DNA of 64,000 nt, from NCBI RefSeq assembly GCF_027744825.2, contig NC_071348.1:16835563-16899562 (forward strand). The letters are read 5' to 3'. Below are positions 13,901 to 24,614 of this stretch, in pieces; position 1 is the first letter of the stretch, and each line of letters begins with the position of its first letter. The stretch comes from Synchiropus splendidus (Eukaryota > Chordata > Actinopteri > Syngnathiformes > Callionymidae). The notes beneath the pieces are model-generated. The model worked only from the letters and a program-made list of their open reading frames with translations. It made no database searches and was not told the DNA's origin. Both the position numbers and the translations under genes were made by a program.

Positions 13901-16900
13901 ATTTTCATGTTCTGAAGCTTCCCTGCAAAGTTATGGCAAAATGCGTAAAACGCGTTTTCAGCCTGAGATAAGGTCGATTCCGGAACGCCAAACATAAAAA
14001 TTGTGATAACTTTGACAAAACACTTCAGACAGCTTAGATTTGATGTGCATCTACTAGAAAGACCCTTTCTGCTATAGTGGGAGGTGAAAATTTCATGTTC
14101 TGAAGCTTCCCTGCAAAGTTATGGCACAATGCAGAAAACGCGTTTTCAGCCTGAGATAAGGTCGATTCCGGAACGCCAAACATAAAAATTGTGATAACTT
14201 TGACAAAACACTTCAGACAGCTTAGATTTGATGTGCATCTACTAGAAAGACCCTTTCTGCTATAGTGGGAGGTGAAAATTTCATGTTCTGAAGGTTCCCT
14301 GCAAAGTTATAGCACAATGCGTAAAACGCGCTTTCAGCCTGAGATAAGGTCGATTCCGGAACGCCAAACATAAAAATTGTGATAACTTTGACAAAACACT
14401 TCAGACAGCTTAGATTTGATGTGCATCTACTAGAAAGACCCTTTCTGCTATAGTGGGAGGTGAAAATTTCATGTTCTGAAGCTTCCCTGCAAAGTTATTG
14501 CACAATGCAGAAAACGCGATTTCAAACTGAGATAAGTTCGATTCCGGAACGCCAAACATAAAAATGTTGCTAACTTTGGAAAAACACTTCAGACAGCTTA
14601 GATTTGATGAGCATCTACGAGAAAGACCCTTTCTGCTATTGTGGGAGGTGAAAATTTCATGATCTGAAGCTTCCCTGCACAGTTATTGCACAATGCAGAA
14701 AACGCGTTTTCAAACTGAGATTAGGTCGATTCCGGAACGCCAAACATAAAAATGTTGGTAACTTTGGAAAATCACTTCTGACAGCTTAGATTTGATATGC
14801 AACTACTTGAATGACCCTTTCTGCTATAGTGGGAGGTGAAATTTTCATGTTCTGAAGCTTCCCTGCGAAGTTATTGCTCAATGCAGAAAACGGGTTTTCA
14901 AACTGAGATAAGGTCGATTCCAGAACGCCAAACATAAAAATGTTGATAACTATGGAAAAACACTTCAGACAGCTTAGATTTGAAGTGCAAGTACTATAAA
15001 GACCCTTTCTGCTATAGTGGGAGGTGAAAATTTCATGTTCTGAAGGTTCCCTGCAAAGTTATGGCACAAAGCGTAAAACGCGATTTCAGCCTGAGATAAG
15101 GTCGATTCCGGAACGCCAAACATAAAAATTGTGATAACTTTGACAAAACACTCATACAGCTTAGATTTGATGTGCATCGACTAGTAAGATGCTTTCTGCT
15201 ATAGTGGGAGGTGAAAATTTCATGTTCTGAAGCTTCCCTGTAAAGTTATTGCACAATGCAGAAAACGCGTTTTCAAACTGAGATAAGGTCGATTCCGGAA
15301 CGCCAAACATAAAAATGTTGATAACTTTGGGAAAACACTTCAGACAGCTTAGATTTGATGTGCAACTACTAGAAAGACCCTTTCTGCTATAGTGGGAGGT
15401 GAAAATGTCATGTTCTGAAGCTTCCCTGCAAAGTTATTGCACAATGCAGAAAACGCGATTTCAAACTGAGATTAGGTCGATTCCGGAACGCCAAACATAA
15501 AAATGTTGATAACTTTGGAAAAACACTTCAGGCAGCTTAGATTTGATGTGCAACAACGAGAAAGACCCTTTCTGCTATAGTGGGAGGTGAAAATTTCATG
15601 TTCTGAAGCTTCCCTGCAAAGTTATGGCACAATGCAGAAAACGCGTTTTCAGCCTGAGATAAGGTGGGTTTCGGAACGTGAAACATAAAAATGTTGATAA
15701 CTTTGGAAAAACACTGCAGACAGCTTAGATTTGATGTGCAACTACTAGAAAGACCCTTTCTGCTATAGTGGGAGGTGAAATTTTCATGTTCTGAAGCTTC
15801 CCTGGAAAGTCATGGCAAAATGCGTAAAACGCGTTTTCAGCCTGAGATAAGGTCGATTCCGGAACGCCAAACATAAAAATTGTGATAACTTTGACAAAAC
15901 ACTTCAGACAGCTTAGATTTGATGTGCATCTACTAGAAAGACCCTTTCTGCTATAGTGGGATGTGAAAATTTCATGTTCTGAAGCTTTATGCAAAGTTAT
16001 GGCACAATATGTAAAACACGTTTTCAGCCTGAGATAAGGTCGATTCCGGAACGGCAACCATAAAAATGTAGATAACTTAGGAAAAACACTTCAGACAGCT
16101 GAGATTTGATGTGCAACTACTAGAAAGATCCTTTCTGATATAGTGGGAGGTGAAAAGTCCATGTTCTGAAGCTTCCCTGCAAAGTTATGGCACGATGCGT
16201 AAAACGCGATTTCAGCCTGAGATAAGGTGGGTTCCGGAACGCCAAATATAAAAGTGTTGATAACTTTGGAAAAACACTTCAGACAGCTTAAATTTGATAT
16301 GCAACTACTAGAAAGACCATTTCTGCTACAGTGGGAGGTTAAAATTTCATGTTCTGAAGCTTCACTGCAGAGTTTTGGCACAATGCAGAAAACGCGTTTT
16401 CAGCCTGAGATAAGGTTGGTTCCGGAACGCCAAACATAAAAATGTTGATAACTTTGGAAAAACACTTCAGACAGCATAGATTTGATGTGCAACTACTAGA
16501 AAGACCCTTTCTGCTATAGGGTGAGGAGAAAATTTCATGTTCTGAAGCTTCCCTGCAAAGTTTTGGCACAATGCAGAAAACGCGTTTTCAGCCTGAGATA
16601 AGGTTGGTTCCGGAACGCCAAACATAAAAATGTTGATAACTTTGAAAAAACACTTCAGACAGGTTGGATTTGAAGTGCAACTACTAGAAAAACCCTTTCT
16701 GCTATAGTGGGATCTGAAAAATTCATGTTCTGAAGCTTCCCAGCAAAGTTATTGCAAAATGCAGAAAACGTGTTTTCAGCCTGAGATAAGGCGGGCTCCG
16801 GAACGCCAAACATAAAAATGTTGATGACTTTGGAAAAACACTTCAGTCAGCTAAAATTTGATGTGCAACTACTAGAAAGACCCTTTCTGCGACAGTGGCA

Positions 16901-17958
16901 GGTGAAAATTTAATGTTAAGAAGCTTCTCTGCAAAGTTATAGCACAAAGCAGAAAACGCATTTTGAGCCTGAGATAAGGTCGATTTCGGAACGGCAAACT
17001 TGAAAGTGTTGATAACTTTGGAAAAGCTCTTCAGACAGCTTAGATTTAATGTGCAAATACTAGAAAAAACTCTGTTTGCTATAGTGGAATGTGAAAAATT
17101 CATGTTCTGAAGCTTCCAAGCAAATTATGGCACTAAGCAGAAAACGCGTTTTCAGCCTTAGATAAGGTTTGTTCCGGAACGCCAAACATAAAAATGTTGA
17201 TGACTTTGGAAAAACACTTCAGTCAGCTTAAATTTCATGTGCAACTACTAGAAAGACCCTTTATGCTATAGTGGGAGGTGAAATTTTCATTTTCTGAAGC
17301 TTCTCTGCAAAGTTATGGCACAATGCAGAAAACGCATTTTCAGCCTGAGATAAGGTGGGTTCCGGAACGCCAAACATAAAAATGTTGATAACTTTGGGAA
17401 AACACTTCAAACACCTGAGATTTGATGTGCAACTACGAGAAAGACCCTTTGTGCTATAGTGGGAGGTTAAAATTTAATGTTAAGAAGCTTCTCTGCAAAG
17501 TTATAGCACAATGCAGAAAACGCATTTTGAGCCTGAGATAAGGTCGATTTCAGAACGGTAAACATAAAAGTGTTGATAACTTTGGAAAAACACTTTAGAC
17601 AGCTTAGATTTAATGTGCAACTACTAGAAAAATCCTTTCTGCTATAGTGGGAGGTTAAAATTTCATGGTCTGAAGCTTCCCTGCAAAGTTATGGCACAAA
17701 GCAGGAAACTCATTTTCAGCCTGAGATAAGGTGGGTTCCGGAACGCCAAACATAAAAATGTTGATAACTTTGAAAAAACGCTTCAGACAGTTTAGATTTG
17801 AAGTGCAACTACTAGAAAAACCCTTTCTCCGATAGTGGGATCTGAAAAATTCATCTTCTGAAGCTTCCCTGCAAAGTTATTGCACAATGCAGAAAACGCC
17901 TTTTCAGCCTGAGATAAGGCGGGCTCCGGAACGCCAAACATAAAAATGTTGATAACTT
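1930..17958 (+). repeat. Satellite array, about 85 monomers of ~188 bp
   Basis: A unit of 187-189 bp repeats head to tail across 16 kb. Landmarks recur in every monomer: GATTCCGGAACGCC, GTTGATAACTTTGG, AGATTTGATGTGCAACTAC, AGACCCTTTCTGCTATAGTG, TTCATGTTCTGAAGCTT and the palindrome GAAAACGCGTTTTC. Monomer length alternates slightly because of a CTTCCCTGCAAAG versus CTTTATGCAAAG variant. Sub-variants (GGTCGATT or GGTGGGTT; AATGCAG or AATGCGT) are interspersed. The array starts abruptly near 1930 and is cut in mid-monomer at 17958 by an LTR element. Many 60-110 codon frames open across it, but they are by-products of the repeat. A pericentromeric or other heterochromatic location is inferred. 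Confidence 0.95.
2288..6930 (+). repeat. Higher-order repeat, period 1314-1315 bp (7 monomers)
   Basis: Stretches 1314-1315 bp apart are almost identical, while neighbouring monomers differ clearly. The 2288-3600 block recurs at 3602-4914, including an identical 110-codon frame at 2576 and 3890. Blocks starting near 4829 and 5017 recur near 6144 and 6332. Seven units of about 187.7 bp fit the period. The left pair (2288, 3602) and the right pair (4916, 6231) share about half of their monomers and differ in the rest, so at least two amplification steps occurred. To the right of about 7000 the array is monomeric, with shorter-range duplications. Confidence 0.85.
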
Positions 17959-20156
17959 TGTAGTGAAAGTGACGGATTGTCGGGTCACGGACGCCTGCGT
18001 CTGTGACGTGGATATTATGAAAAATAATATCTCCTCGAAAGTTTGGGGCACCACCTGAAATATAGTTTCCAGGAGACTATTTAGCTCTCTTGATTAACAC
18101 TTAATTAATTAATTAACTGTGGTAACTTAATTAATTATTAGCGTAATCAATCTATTTATCTGAAGTCACTACTCGTGATGTAATGTCCTTTACTGATCAG
18201 AGGCTCTTAGATTGATTATAATACACTCCAAAGTAACGTGATCAAGACCAACGTAATTTTATAGATTTATTTAGGAATAAAAGAACAGAAAGAAACAGGA
18301 AAGATGCAGAAGTAGAATAATATGATCCCAACAATATCGCGATGGAAACGCAAACCAGTTATGAAGCAATGTCAATACTGCATCAGACGCGTATGTAACT
18401 GATGGGAAAGTTGAGACGTTCTAGTCTAACTGTGAACCTCAGGCAAGTAATGATATTACTAAACCCCAACACACCACTCTGTGCAGAGATGACAAGCAGC
18501 GGCTTACTTTGGCGATGAATGGAGGGATGAATGGGATGGATGGATGGATGAGAGGGTGATGAGTAGATGCAGAAGGTCGGTCAGGAGGTGAGGGAGGAGG
18601 CAGGCGGCTTTGGAAGGAGGCGTCCTGGTTCTCAGCGTGGTGGCTTGGAGGTGATGAGGACACGCAGCTTCAGGCGTCGATGGCACTCTCGGATCGTCTT
18701 CCGGACCGCCGTGGATCTTTCGTCGCAGACGGGGTGATCGTAGCTGGCAGAGAGCGGCGTAGGACCGAAGGCGTATCTTTCTCTCGTGCCAGGTGATTCA
18801 CCGGTCTGAACAACCTTCTAGAGTGGTCGCCTTAATGACACACTCCAGGCAGCGGAAGGTTGTTGGAAGTTGGACTCGCGTACTCGTCACGGCCGCCGGC
18901 TGTGATCACGTGGTGTGACTGGGCCGTTCCTGAAGGAGGCTCTGGCTTGGCAGACCGCTGTAGGACGAGGGCGACGTGCAACTTTGGAGAAGTTCTCGAT
19001 CACTCTCACACTTGGATGGGCAGCGAGTGGAATGCTGGCACGGCTTCAAGGGTGGAGGAGAAGCAAGAGTCTTTGCAGGAACTTGAGCAGGAACCGTCGA
19101 AGAATTTGGTTGTAGTTGGTTGTAGGAGGCGAAGGAGCCAGAGGAAGCGGCAGAAGGAGGGCAAAGAGCGCAACCGAGGGCAACAGAGGGACAGAGGGGA
19201 GAGGAGCACAGAGGGACACAGAGGGCTGAACAGAGGGGTGAACAGAGGCTGAACCTCTGTAAACTGGGTCTTTTAAACTCTCATGAAGAGTCTCCTTGTC
19301 CAGTCTTGATTGGTTGAAGGAGTTCCATCACCTATTGCTGATTGGACGAGGATTTCCAAGCCTGGCCTTCCTCCTCCTCCTCCAACGGGGTCGTAAATTC
19401 CAGTCTTGAGATGGGAGATTTTGATCCCCCCAGTACCAGAGTTTTATTTGACAATAAAACATTACCTGAGTTGTAAAGTTGCTCACAATCTGTCAAAACT
19501 TTCCCATCTCAATTCAAGCATTCAAACGACACCAAACATGACCATTCTAGCACATTGTCTTCTTATAACGATCAACATAACAATCAACCATTCATGTCAA
19601 GTTTAACATCACATGTTCAGGGCATCTGGTTTGCTTGAACATCCTGTGGAAACCATGGGTTAAGTGGGAAACAAAAGTCCTTTTTCAGAAATACACATTA
19701 AGACACATTCACATACAAGTCTGTCTTTGTTCATCTGGAACCAGGAGAAGGGGGAGCTGTGTGTGTCCCCCACCAAACAGGGTTCACGAGTTGGTCAGGG
19801 TTTTTCCTCTTACGGCACAGCATCCTGGACTGTTGCTCTAGTCTCTCCCCCCTTTGACCATTCCAATGATTTATGGTCCTTATCGGAGGGTTCCGAAACC
19901 TCTGAGCTGCTAAAGGCATGGTGGGAACCCAAGGAGATGTCTCCGAGTTGAAGTTACACATTCGGGAAAAGTTCACCAGGTCCATGCTTGAATCTCTGGA
20001 GAAGGAATCACTACATATCCCCCCTCTTGGCGTCGTGTGGAATTGTCGCAGGTATTCCATCGGGGCCAAGATGAGTTGAGTCCTTCGAGTGGTCGTAGAT
20101 GCCGCATGGATCCTGGTGATGAGAGTCACTCATACACTGACTGGTGTGTTCTAACA
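17959..20156 (-). repeat. 3' LTR, complete, 2198 bp
   Basis: On the plus strand it starts TGTAGTGAAAG and ends TTCTAACA, so on the element strand it starts TGTTAGAACA and ends CACTACA. It matches 26707-28759 along its length with scattered substitutions and small indels. It contains TTAATTAATTAATTAA, a GGATGGATGG run near 18535 and a GACAGAGGG-type purine-rich stretch near 19140-19250. The several short frames inside it are not supported as genes. Confidence 0.85.
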
Positions 20157-20172
20157 TCCCCCACTCCCCTTA
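20157..20172 (-). other. Polypurine tract of the minus-strand LTR element
   Basis: The reverse complement reads TAAGGGGAGTGGGGGA immediately before the TGTTAGAACA start of the 3' LTR, which is the expected position for the plus-strand primer. Confidence 0.8.
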
Positions 20173-21188
20173 GTCAACTGAGAGAGAGTGAGTCAGTAGA
20201 ATGACCCCCGGGGGTCGCATGCATTTAGCTAATATCACCTAGACCGAGGTTGATGGAAACTAGATTCACGAGGGAAGTGTAGTTAGGTGGGTGAAGGTGA
20301 ACCCGGTTCACCTAACATTGTTTGTGGCGAAGTTTGGAGTTCGGACTTGAATAAGGGTAAGTTGAGAGGAACTGGTGAGACTACGTGAGGAAAATTGTTA
20401 GATTTATCCTTCTCAAGTTCACTTTATTTAATTTCTTGAACTAGGCATAAGACAGCTTCATAGTGAATGGAATAAGTGTGGCTTAACTGATGAGGAAAAT
20501 GTTTTTTTTCAAAAAGAAGGAGAAGGAGAAGATAGAAGAAGAAGAAGAAGAAGAAACATGCAATAATCAAGATCGACACGCCTATGAACACAACTATCAC
20601 AGAGACTAGATATGTTTTTTTTTTTGGTGAGAGAGATAATAGTTGACCTTTGAACTTGTATCAAGGTGGAGCCATGTTCTGCTGTTGGAGGAGCGCTTAC
20701 ATCATTAAGTCTTCTTGAGTGTTCTTTAGTTTTGGTTTGAACACCTAACAGCGATTAAACGAGTCCTTGAGATCTTTTATTCTTCTGAGAGAGAATGAAG
20801 CTGACGCTGACTATGGAAATTAGCAGGGTATTGGCTCCCGACCAAACACGAGTTAAAGGGGTAACCAGGTTTCTTATGGTGGTGTCGAGGTCTTGAAAGG
20901 CAGAATTGATAGGGGCCAGGTAAATGGTTTGTTCATGTTGTGTGTGTTGAACGAAACGAAACATTAGAATATTTCAGTCTTGACTCCCTAGACAGTGATT
21001 TGATGTTAATTTTTAACCGTAAAGCTTATTCTCATGCATTCATCACACATTGGCCACTTCATCTTAACAGTAACAGCAACCAAACAGCAACCAAACAACA
21101 CGGATATGACACAGGTGTAAATTCAATAACTTATCATTTTTATACAGTCTGTAGTTATGCTTGATGCGGGTTTTCGTATCAGCCTATC
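20173..21188 (-). other. 3' internal region without a clear gene
   Basis: This stretch lies between the end of the pol remnant and the purine tract. A 69-codon minus frame (20755-20964) contains a hydrophobic run (TLLISIVSVSFIL) followed by basic residues, which could be the transmembrane end of a lost envelope gene, but that is weak. A (GAA)n-rich tract lies at 20515-20556. Nothing else is supported. Confidence 0.4.
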
Positions 21189-23933
21189 CTAGTTATTATC
21201 CGGTGTTAGTTTTTTTTTTTGGAGATGTTGGGGTGTGGTGCCGTTTAATTTGGTTTCGGTGAGCCCAGTTGCAAGAAGATTCATTGCTTCTGGTAGATTT
21301 GACCAGGGGTCCCACCCAATCGGTTTGCAGGTCTGACTATGGGGAATGTGACTCCCCTGTTTCAGATTAGGTTGAGTCGGCTGGAACTGACAGCATGTTA
21401 AGCACCCTTTTATGTAGTCAGCTACATCTTGATGCATGCATGGCCAGTAGGCTACCTGCTGTAGTGCATCAACAGTTGCTTTGACACCCCTGTGACCTGT
21501 GCATGGTGCAACATGTGCATATGCTAGCATTACCCCCCTTAGGCTCAGTGGAACTGCAAGTCTTGGCATGGCATGTTCATCTGAGACATAAACCAGCAAG
21601 CCATCAACCATGCGCAGTTTGTTTTTGACCGTGAGCCAGTGGGACAGTTCCCTGTCCGGCGGGCCGCTATTGGGATTGGGGACGTCATTGTCATGGTCAG
21701 CCGTGACGCTGCGAATGAGAGATGACAAGGTGGGATCTTGGTTCTGCCGATTTACCAGATCTGAGTTTTGAAAAACCTGGTCGCATGCCAAATGTAAAGA
21801 TGTGTTACATTGTGTGGGAGTACTTCTGGATTGTTGGCGAGTTGCGGCCAACACGGCTGGCATGGACTCTGTGTGGATCCGAGCAGGTCGAACGCTCCAT
21901 GGCTTCCCGTGGGGAGCACCTTCTTTGGCCAAAGTATCTGTGAGGTCATTATACTCTCTGTCTCGGCTGGGAATGTGTGATTGACCCCGTACCTTCTTCC
22001 AATGCACTCGCATGTCATGGGTGCTGACTGGGTGATCACAGACAGTGAACAAGTCTTTGTGTTTCACTGGCTTGCGTTTGGCCATGAGGAAACGGTTGCG
22101 TTTCTGGCCTGGAAGGTGGTAGAGAACGGTGTCAACATTTGAGACATCTAATTTACATTTCTGTAATTTGAGAGTTTTATCTTGGGCGTGGGCAGCTCGC
22201 TGTAATTGGTCAAACACCTGTGTCGACATGGTAGTGATGTCTGCTGCCGTGTCAACGAGGGCTTCATAGTGAAGCAGATCTTCGAGAGTCGTGGCAAGGT
22301 AAAACTTGCGAGCCACCCCCCTTTCTGTCAACTCACCCAAAAGCTGTTGTGTGGGTTGAGCTGGGTGTTTGACCCATGAGTTTTCACCCAAGGGTGGCGA
22401 GTCCTGATCATAGTTGACGACTAGGACTGCTGGGTTTGGTGGGTTTGAGGTTAGGTTCTTGTCTGCCGGTGGTGTGGCTTGACTCTCAGTTGCCTCCAGG
22501 CCTAGTCTGGAGGGAGGCTTCTTTGGATTTTGTTCCTTGTACCACTGGGCGAACAGCTTGTACATCTGTTCCTCCTCAGGACTGGGATTTTTCTGATTGT
22601 CACTTTTCTTACGACGACGGTTAGCCTGGGAATCTGCTTGAGTGGAGGGGACCGGTTTTACGTGGCCATCTCCATGGTTAGCGTGACGACACCAAACGTT
22701 TCCAGGGTGTGGGGGTTTGTGGAAACCCGTCTGGTTGACCACGGACTGCGGTGGCGCTGTGGAGTCATCTGACCATGCCTTCTGTGAGAAGAATGCCTTA
22801 CGGGCCTGACGAGGACTCGCTTTGCGCTCTGGTTGTCGGTGTGTCTGTGACAAAGGTTTTACTTCTGGCGGGGATACTGGTGCATCCCCTTCAAGTTCCA
22901 TGTGGGAACTTTGGACACCCAGTGGCAGCAGTGAGTAAGGTGGTTCACCATTTTTCCAGTTGCCCAGCATCTGTTTTGCGAAGCCTTTATCTGCTAGGTC
23001 ACGCAACTGAAAGCTATTCATAGTGCGGGGGCAGGCTGTCACTCCAAGGTGGTGGCTTGTGCCAGGATGAAGATTTCGGAGGAACAGGGCTTTGAAGTTG
23101 AGGTCTTCTTCCATATTTTGCTCATTTTTGTCACCGAAGAATGCTTGTCGGAGTCGGTGATAGTATTGAGCTGGTGGCTCATTTCTCCCTTGTTTGACAG
23201 CGATAGCTGACAACAGACCTAGTGAGGGTTCGGGGCTGGAGTATTCCCTCAGCATCATTTTGGTGAGGGTGTCAAAATCATTTTGGACAGCTGGTGGCTG
23301 CCTGTCAATGAAGTTGCCTACCTCCCTGCTGGATGTGATTTTGAGGAGGTAGATTTTGTCTGGGGTGGTTGCCTCTGGGAACCGCTGAAGGTGATATTCG
23401 ATGTCCCTCAGATATGACCTGGTCTCTGTATTACCTCCAGGTTTGGGCTCAAACCGAGGTATGTTGCGAGCCAGTTTGTTTAGTACATTTGTGGTCAGGC
23501 CCTGTGTTGGGGCTCTGTCGGGTGGGGCTGTGGTTGCATAACCTCCCTGGTGAGGAGGGTTATTAGGCCAGTGAAGGGAAGCAGAGTCATAGTTTGGTTG
23601 TGATCTGCTGCCTTCTGGGTGAGCGGTCCACTGAGAGAAGGGATTGAGAGATTTAAAGGTGATTGGTTGTTCCTTGGAATCTCTGAGCAGAGACCCTGGC
23701 TTAGATGGGGGCTTGTGGGCCGCGTCTCTAGCTCTTTGGGTTTGCTCTACTGTGTTTTGCAGCTCATTCTTTGTCCTGCTAAGGTCTTCTTGGAGCTGAC
23801 TTATATGGTCCTCTAAGGACTTTACGTGGCGGAGGAGGTGGTAGTCCTTTTCTACTTCTTCCTCCTTTTCCGCCGTAATTGAGTCAACCTGACTTTGGAG
23901 GGACTGGACCTTTTCATTGGCTTGTTGTAACAA
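21189..23933 (-). pseudogene. Gag-protease-integrase remnant, 914 codons open
   Basis: The frame begins with a continuing coiled coil, then a Gag capsid-like region around RFEPKPGG and QGRNEPPAQYYHRLRQAF, which resembles the major homology region of capsids. A CxxH-type motif near WCRHANHGDGH may be a worn zinc knuckle. An aspartic protease active site reads LVDTAADITTMS (near 22220-22262), with DTA where DTG or DSG is usual. Soon after it the frame passes straight to the tail of an RNase H (YNDLTDTLAKEGA) and to an integrase HHCC zinc domain (GHRGVKATVDAL, then CLTCCQFQ, about 21390-21520). The reverse transcriptase and the integrase DDE core are absent. The frame stays open across the join, which suggests an in-frame deletion. 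It shares its frame with the 5' part at 23985-24614, separated by one region with a stop. Confidence 0.8.
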
Positions 23934-23984
23934 CTGCCTGGTTTTATCATGTTCGTCCAGAAGTCGAAGGTAGAGCTCTGTTTG

Positions 23985-24614
23985 TCAAGGTGCTTGTTTC
24001 CTTAATGCTTCTGACAAGGTCTCCACTTCTGCAAGTGCATCAGACAGTTCTTTCTGACAAAAGGATAATCTTGCCTCCACCCGCTTGAGTTCATTCTGAG
24101 AGGTCAGTGACTCAGCCAGGGCATCTAGGAGGTCTTGCGTTTGTTGATCTCTGACGGCCTCATGGTCAGTTAGATCTTGTCTCAGTTGAGACACCTCTTG
24201 AGTAAGCTCTAGGTTGTCTTGTTTCAGCTTACTAAGTTCTGTGGTGTTTGACTGAGATTCAACCATGTCGAGTCTCTCTGTTAAGAGGGACTCCCTTTGT
24301 CTCAGCAGGGCTAGGTCCTGTTGTCCACGCTCCCATTGTCGTTCCCTGTTTTCAATTTCTTTGTCTTTAATTTTTAATTGTGCCACCAAGTTCAGGGTCA
24401 TGCAACTTAGGGCTTTAACCAGGGATTTATCTTTGGGGTCCGTGGACTCCAATTGGCTCATGAGCTGAGCGATATTATCATTGATAGCGTCAGGTTGATC
24501 TGCTGCCAGGGTTGTGCTATAACCTGGGCACATCTTATCAGTGATTGTGGCGAGCAGGTGCTCTAACGAATCCAGGTTTTCGTAGTCGACCGGGGATTCT
24601 CTGCTTTCAGCCAT
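23985..24614 (-). CDS. Gag N-terminal coiled-coil module
   Basis: This 209-residue frame starts at an ATG 2 kb downstream of the LTR and is the likely start of Gag. An N-terminal domain (around SLEHLLATITDKM) is followed by long heptad-rich, charged coiled coil through to the end. It stops at a TGA (23985-23987). The same frame then continues into the 914-codon remnant without another stop, so it is either a nonsense mutation or a programmed readthrough site. The coiled coil would mediate Gag multimerisation. The family is inferred from position and from the downstream capsid-like and protease sequence. Confidence 0.65.
   Translation of the reverse strand: MAESRESPVDYENLDSLEHLLATITDKMCPGYSTTLAADQPDAINDNIAQLMSQLESTDPKDKSLVKALSCMTLNLVAQLKIKDKEIENRERQWERGQQDLALLRQRESLLTERLDMVESQSNTTELSKLKQDNLELTQEVSQLRQDLTDHEAVRDQQTQDLLDALAESLTSQNELKRVEARLSFCQKELSDALAEVETLSEALRKQAP

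Noticed and set aside
1930..17958. Many 60-110 codon frames on the minus strand of the satellite (starting MAFRN...).
   Set aside because: They repeat with the monomer, run through two frames of the same unit and have no start, promoter or domain evidence. They are by-products of a stop-poor repeat.
1930..17958. CRISPR-like direct repeats.
   Set aside because: The whole ~188-bp unit repeats without unique spacers, and the context is eukaryotic.
1930..17958. CENP-B box in the satellite monomer.
   Set aside because: TTCCGGAA-containing sequence was compared by eye with the CENP-B box pattern and does not fit the required positions.
18439..19252. Frames of 60-130 codons inside the LTRs (and counterparts at 27186-28276).
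   Set aside because: They lie in purine- or CT-rich LTR sequence, differ between the two LTRs and show no recognisable domain.
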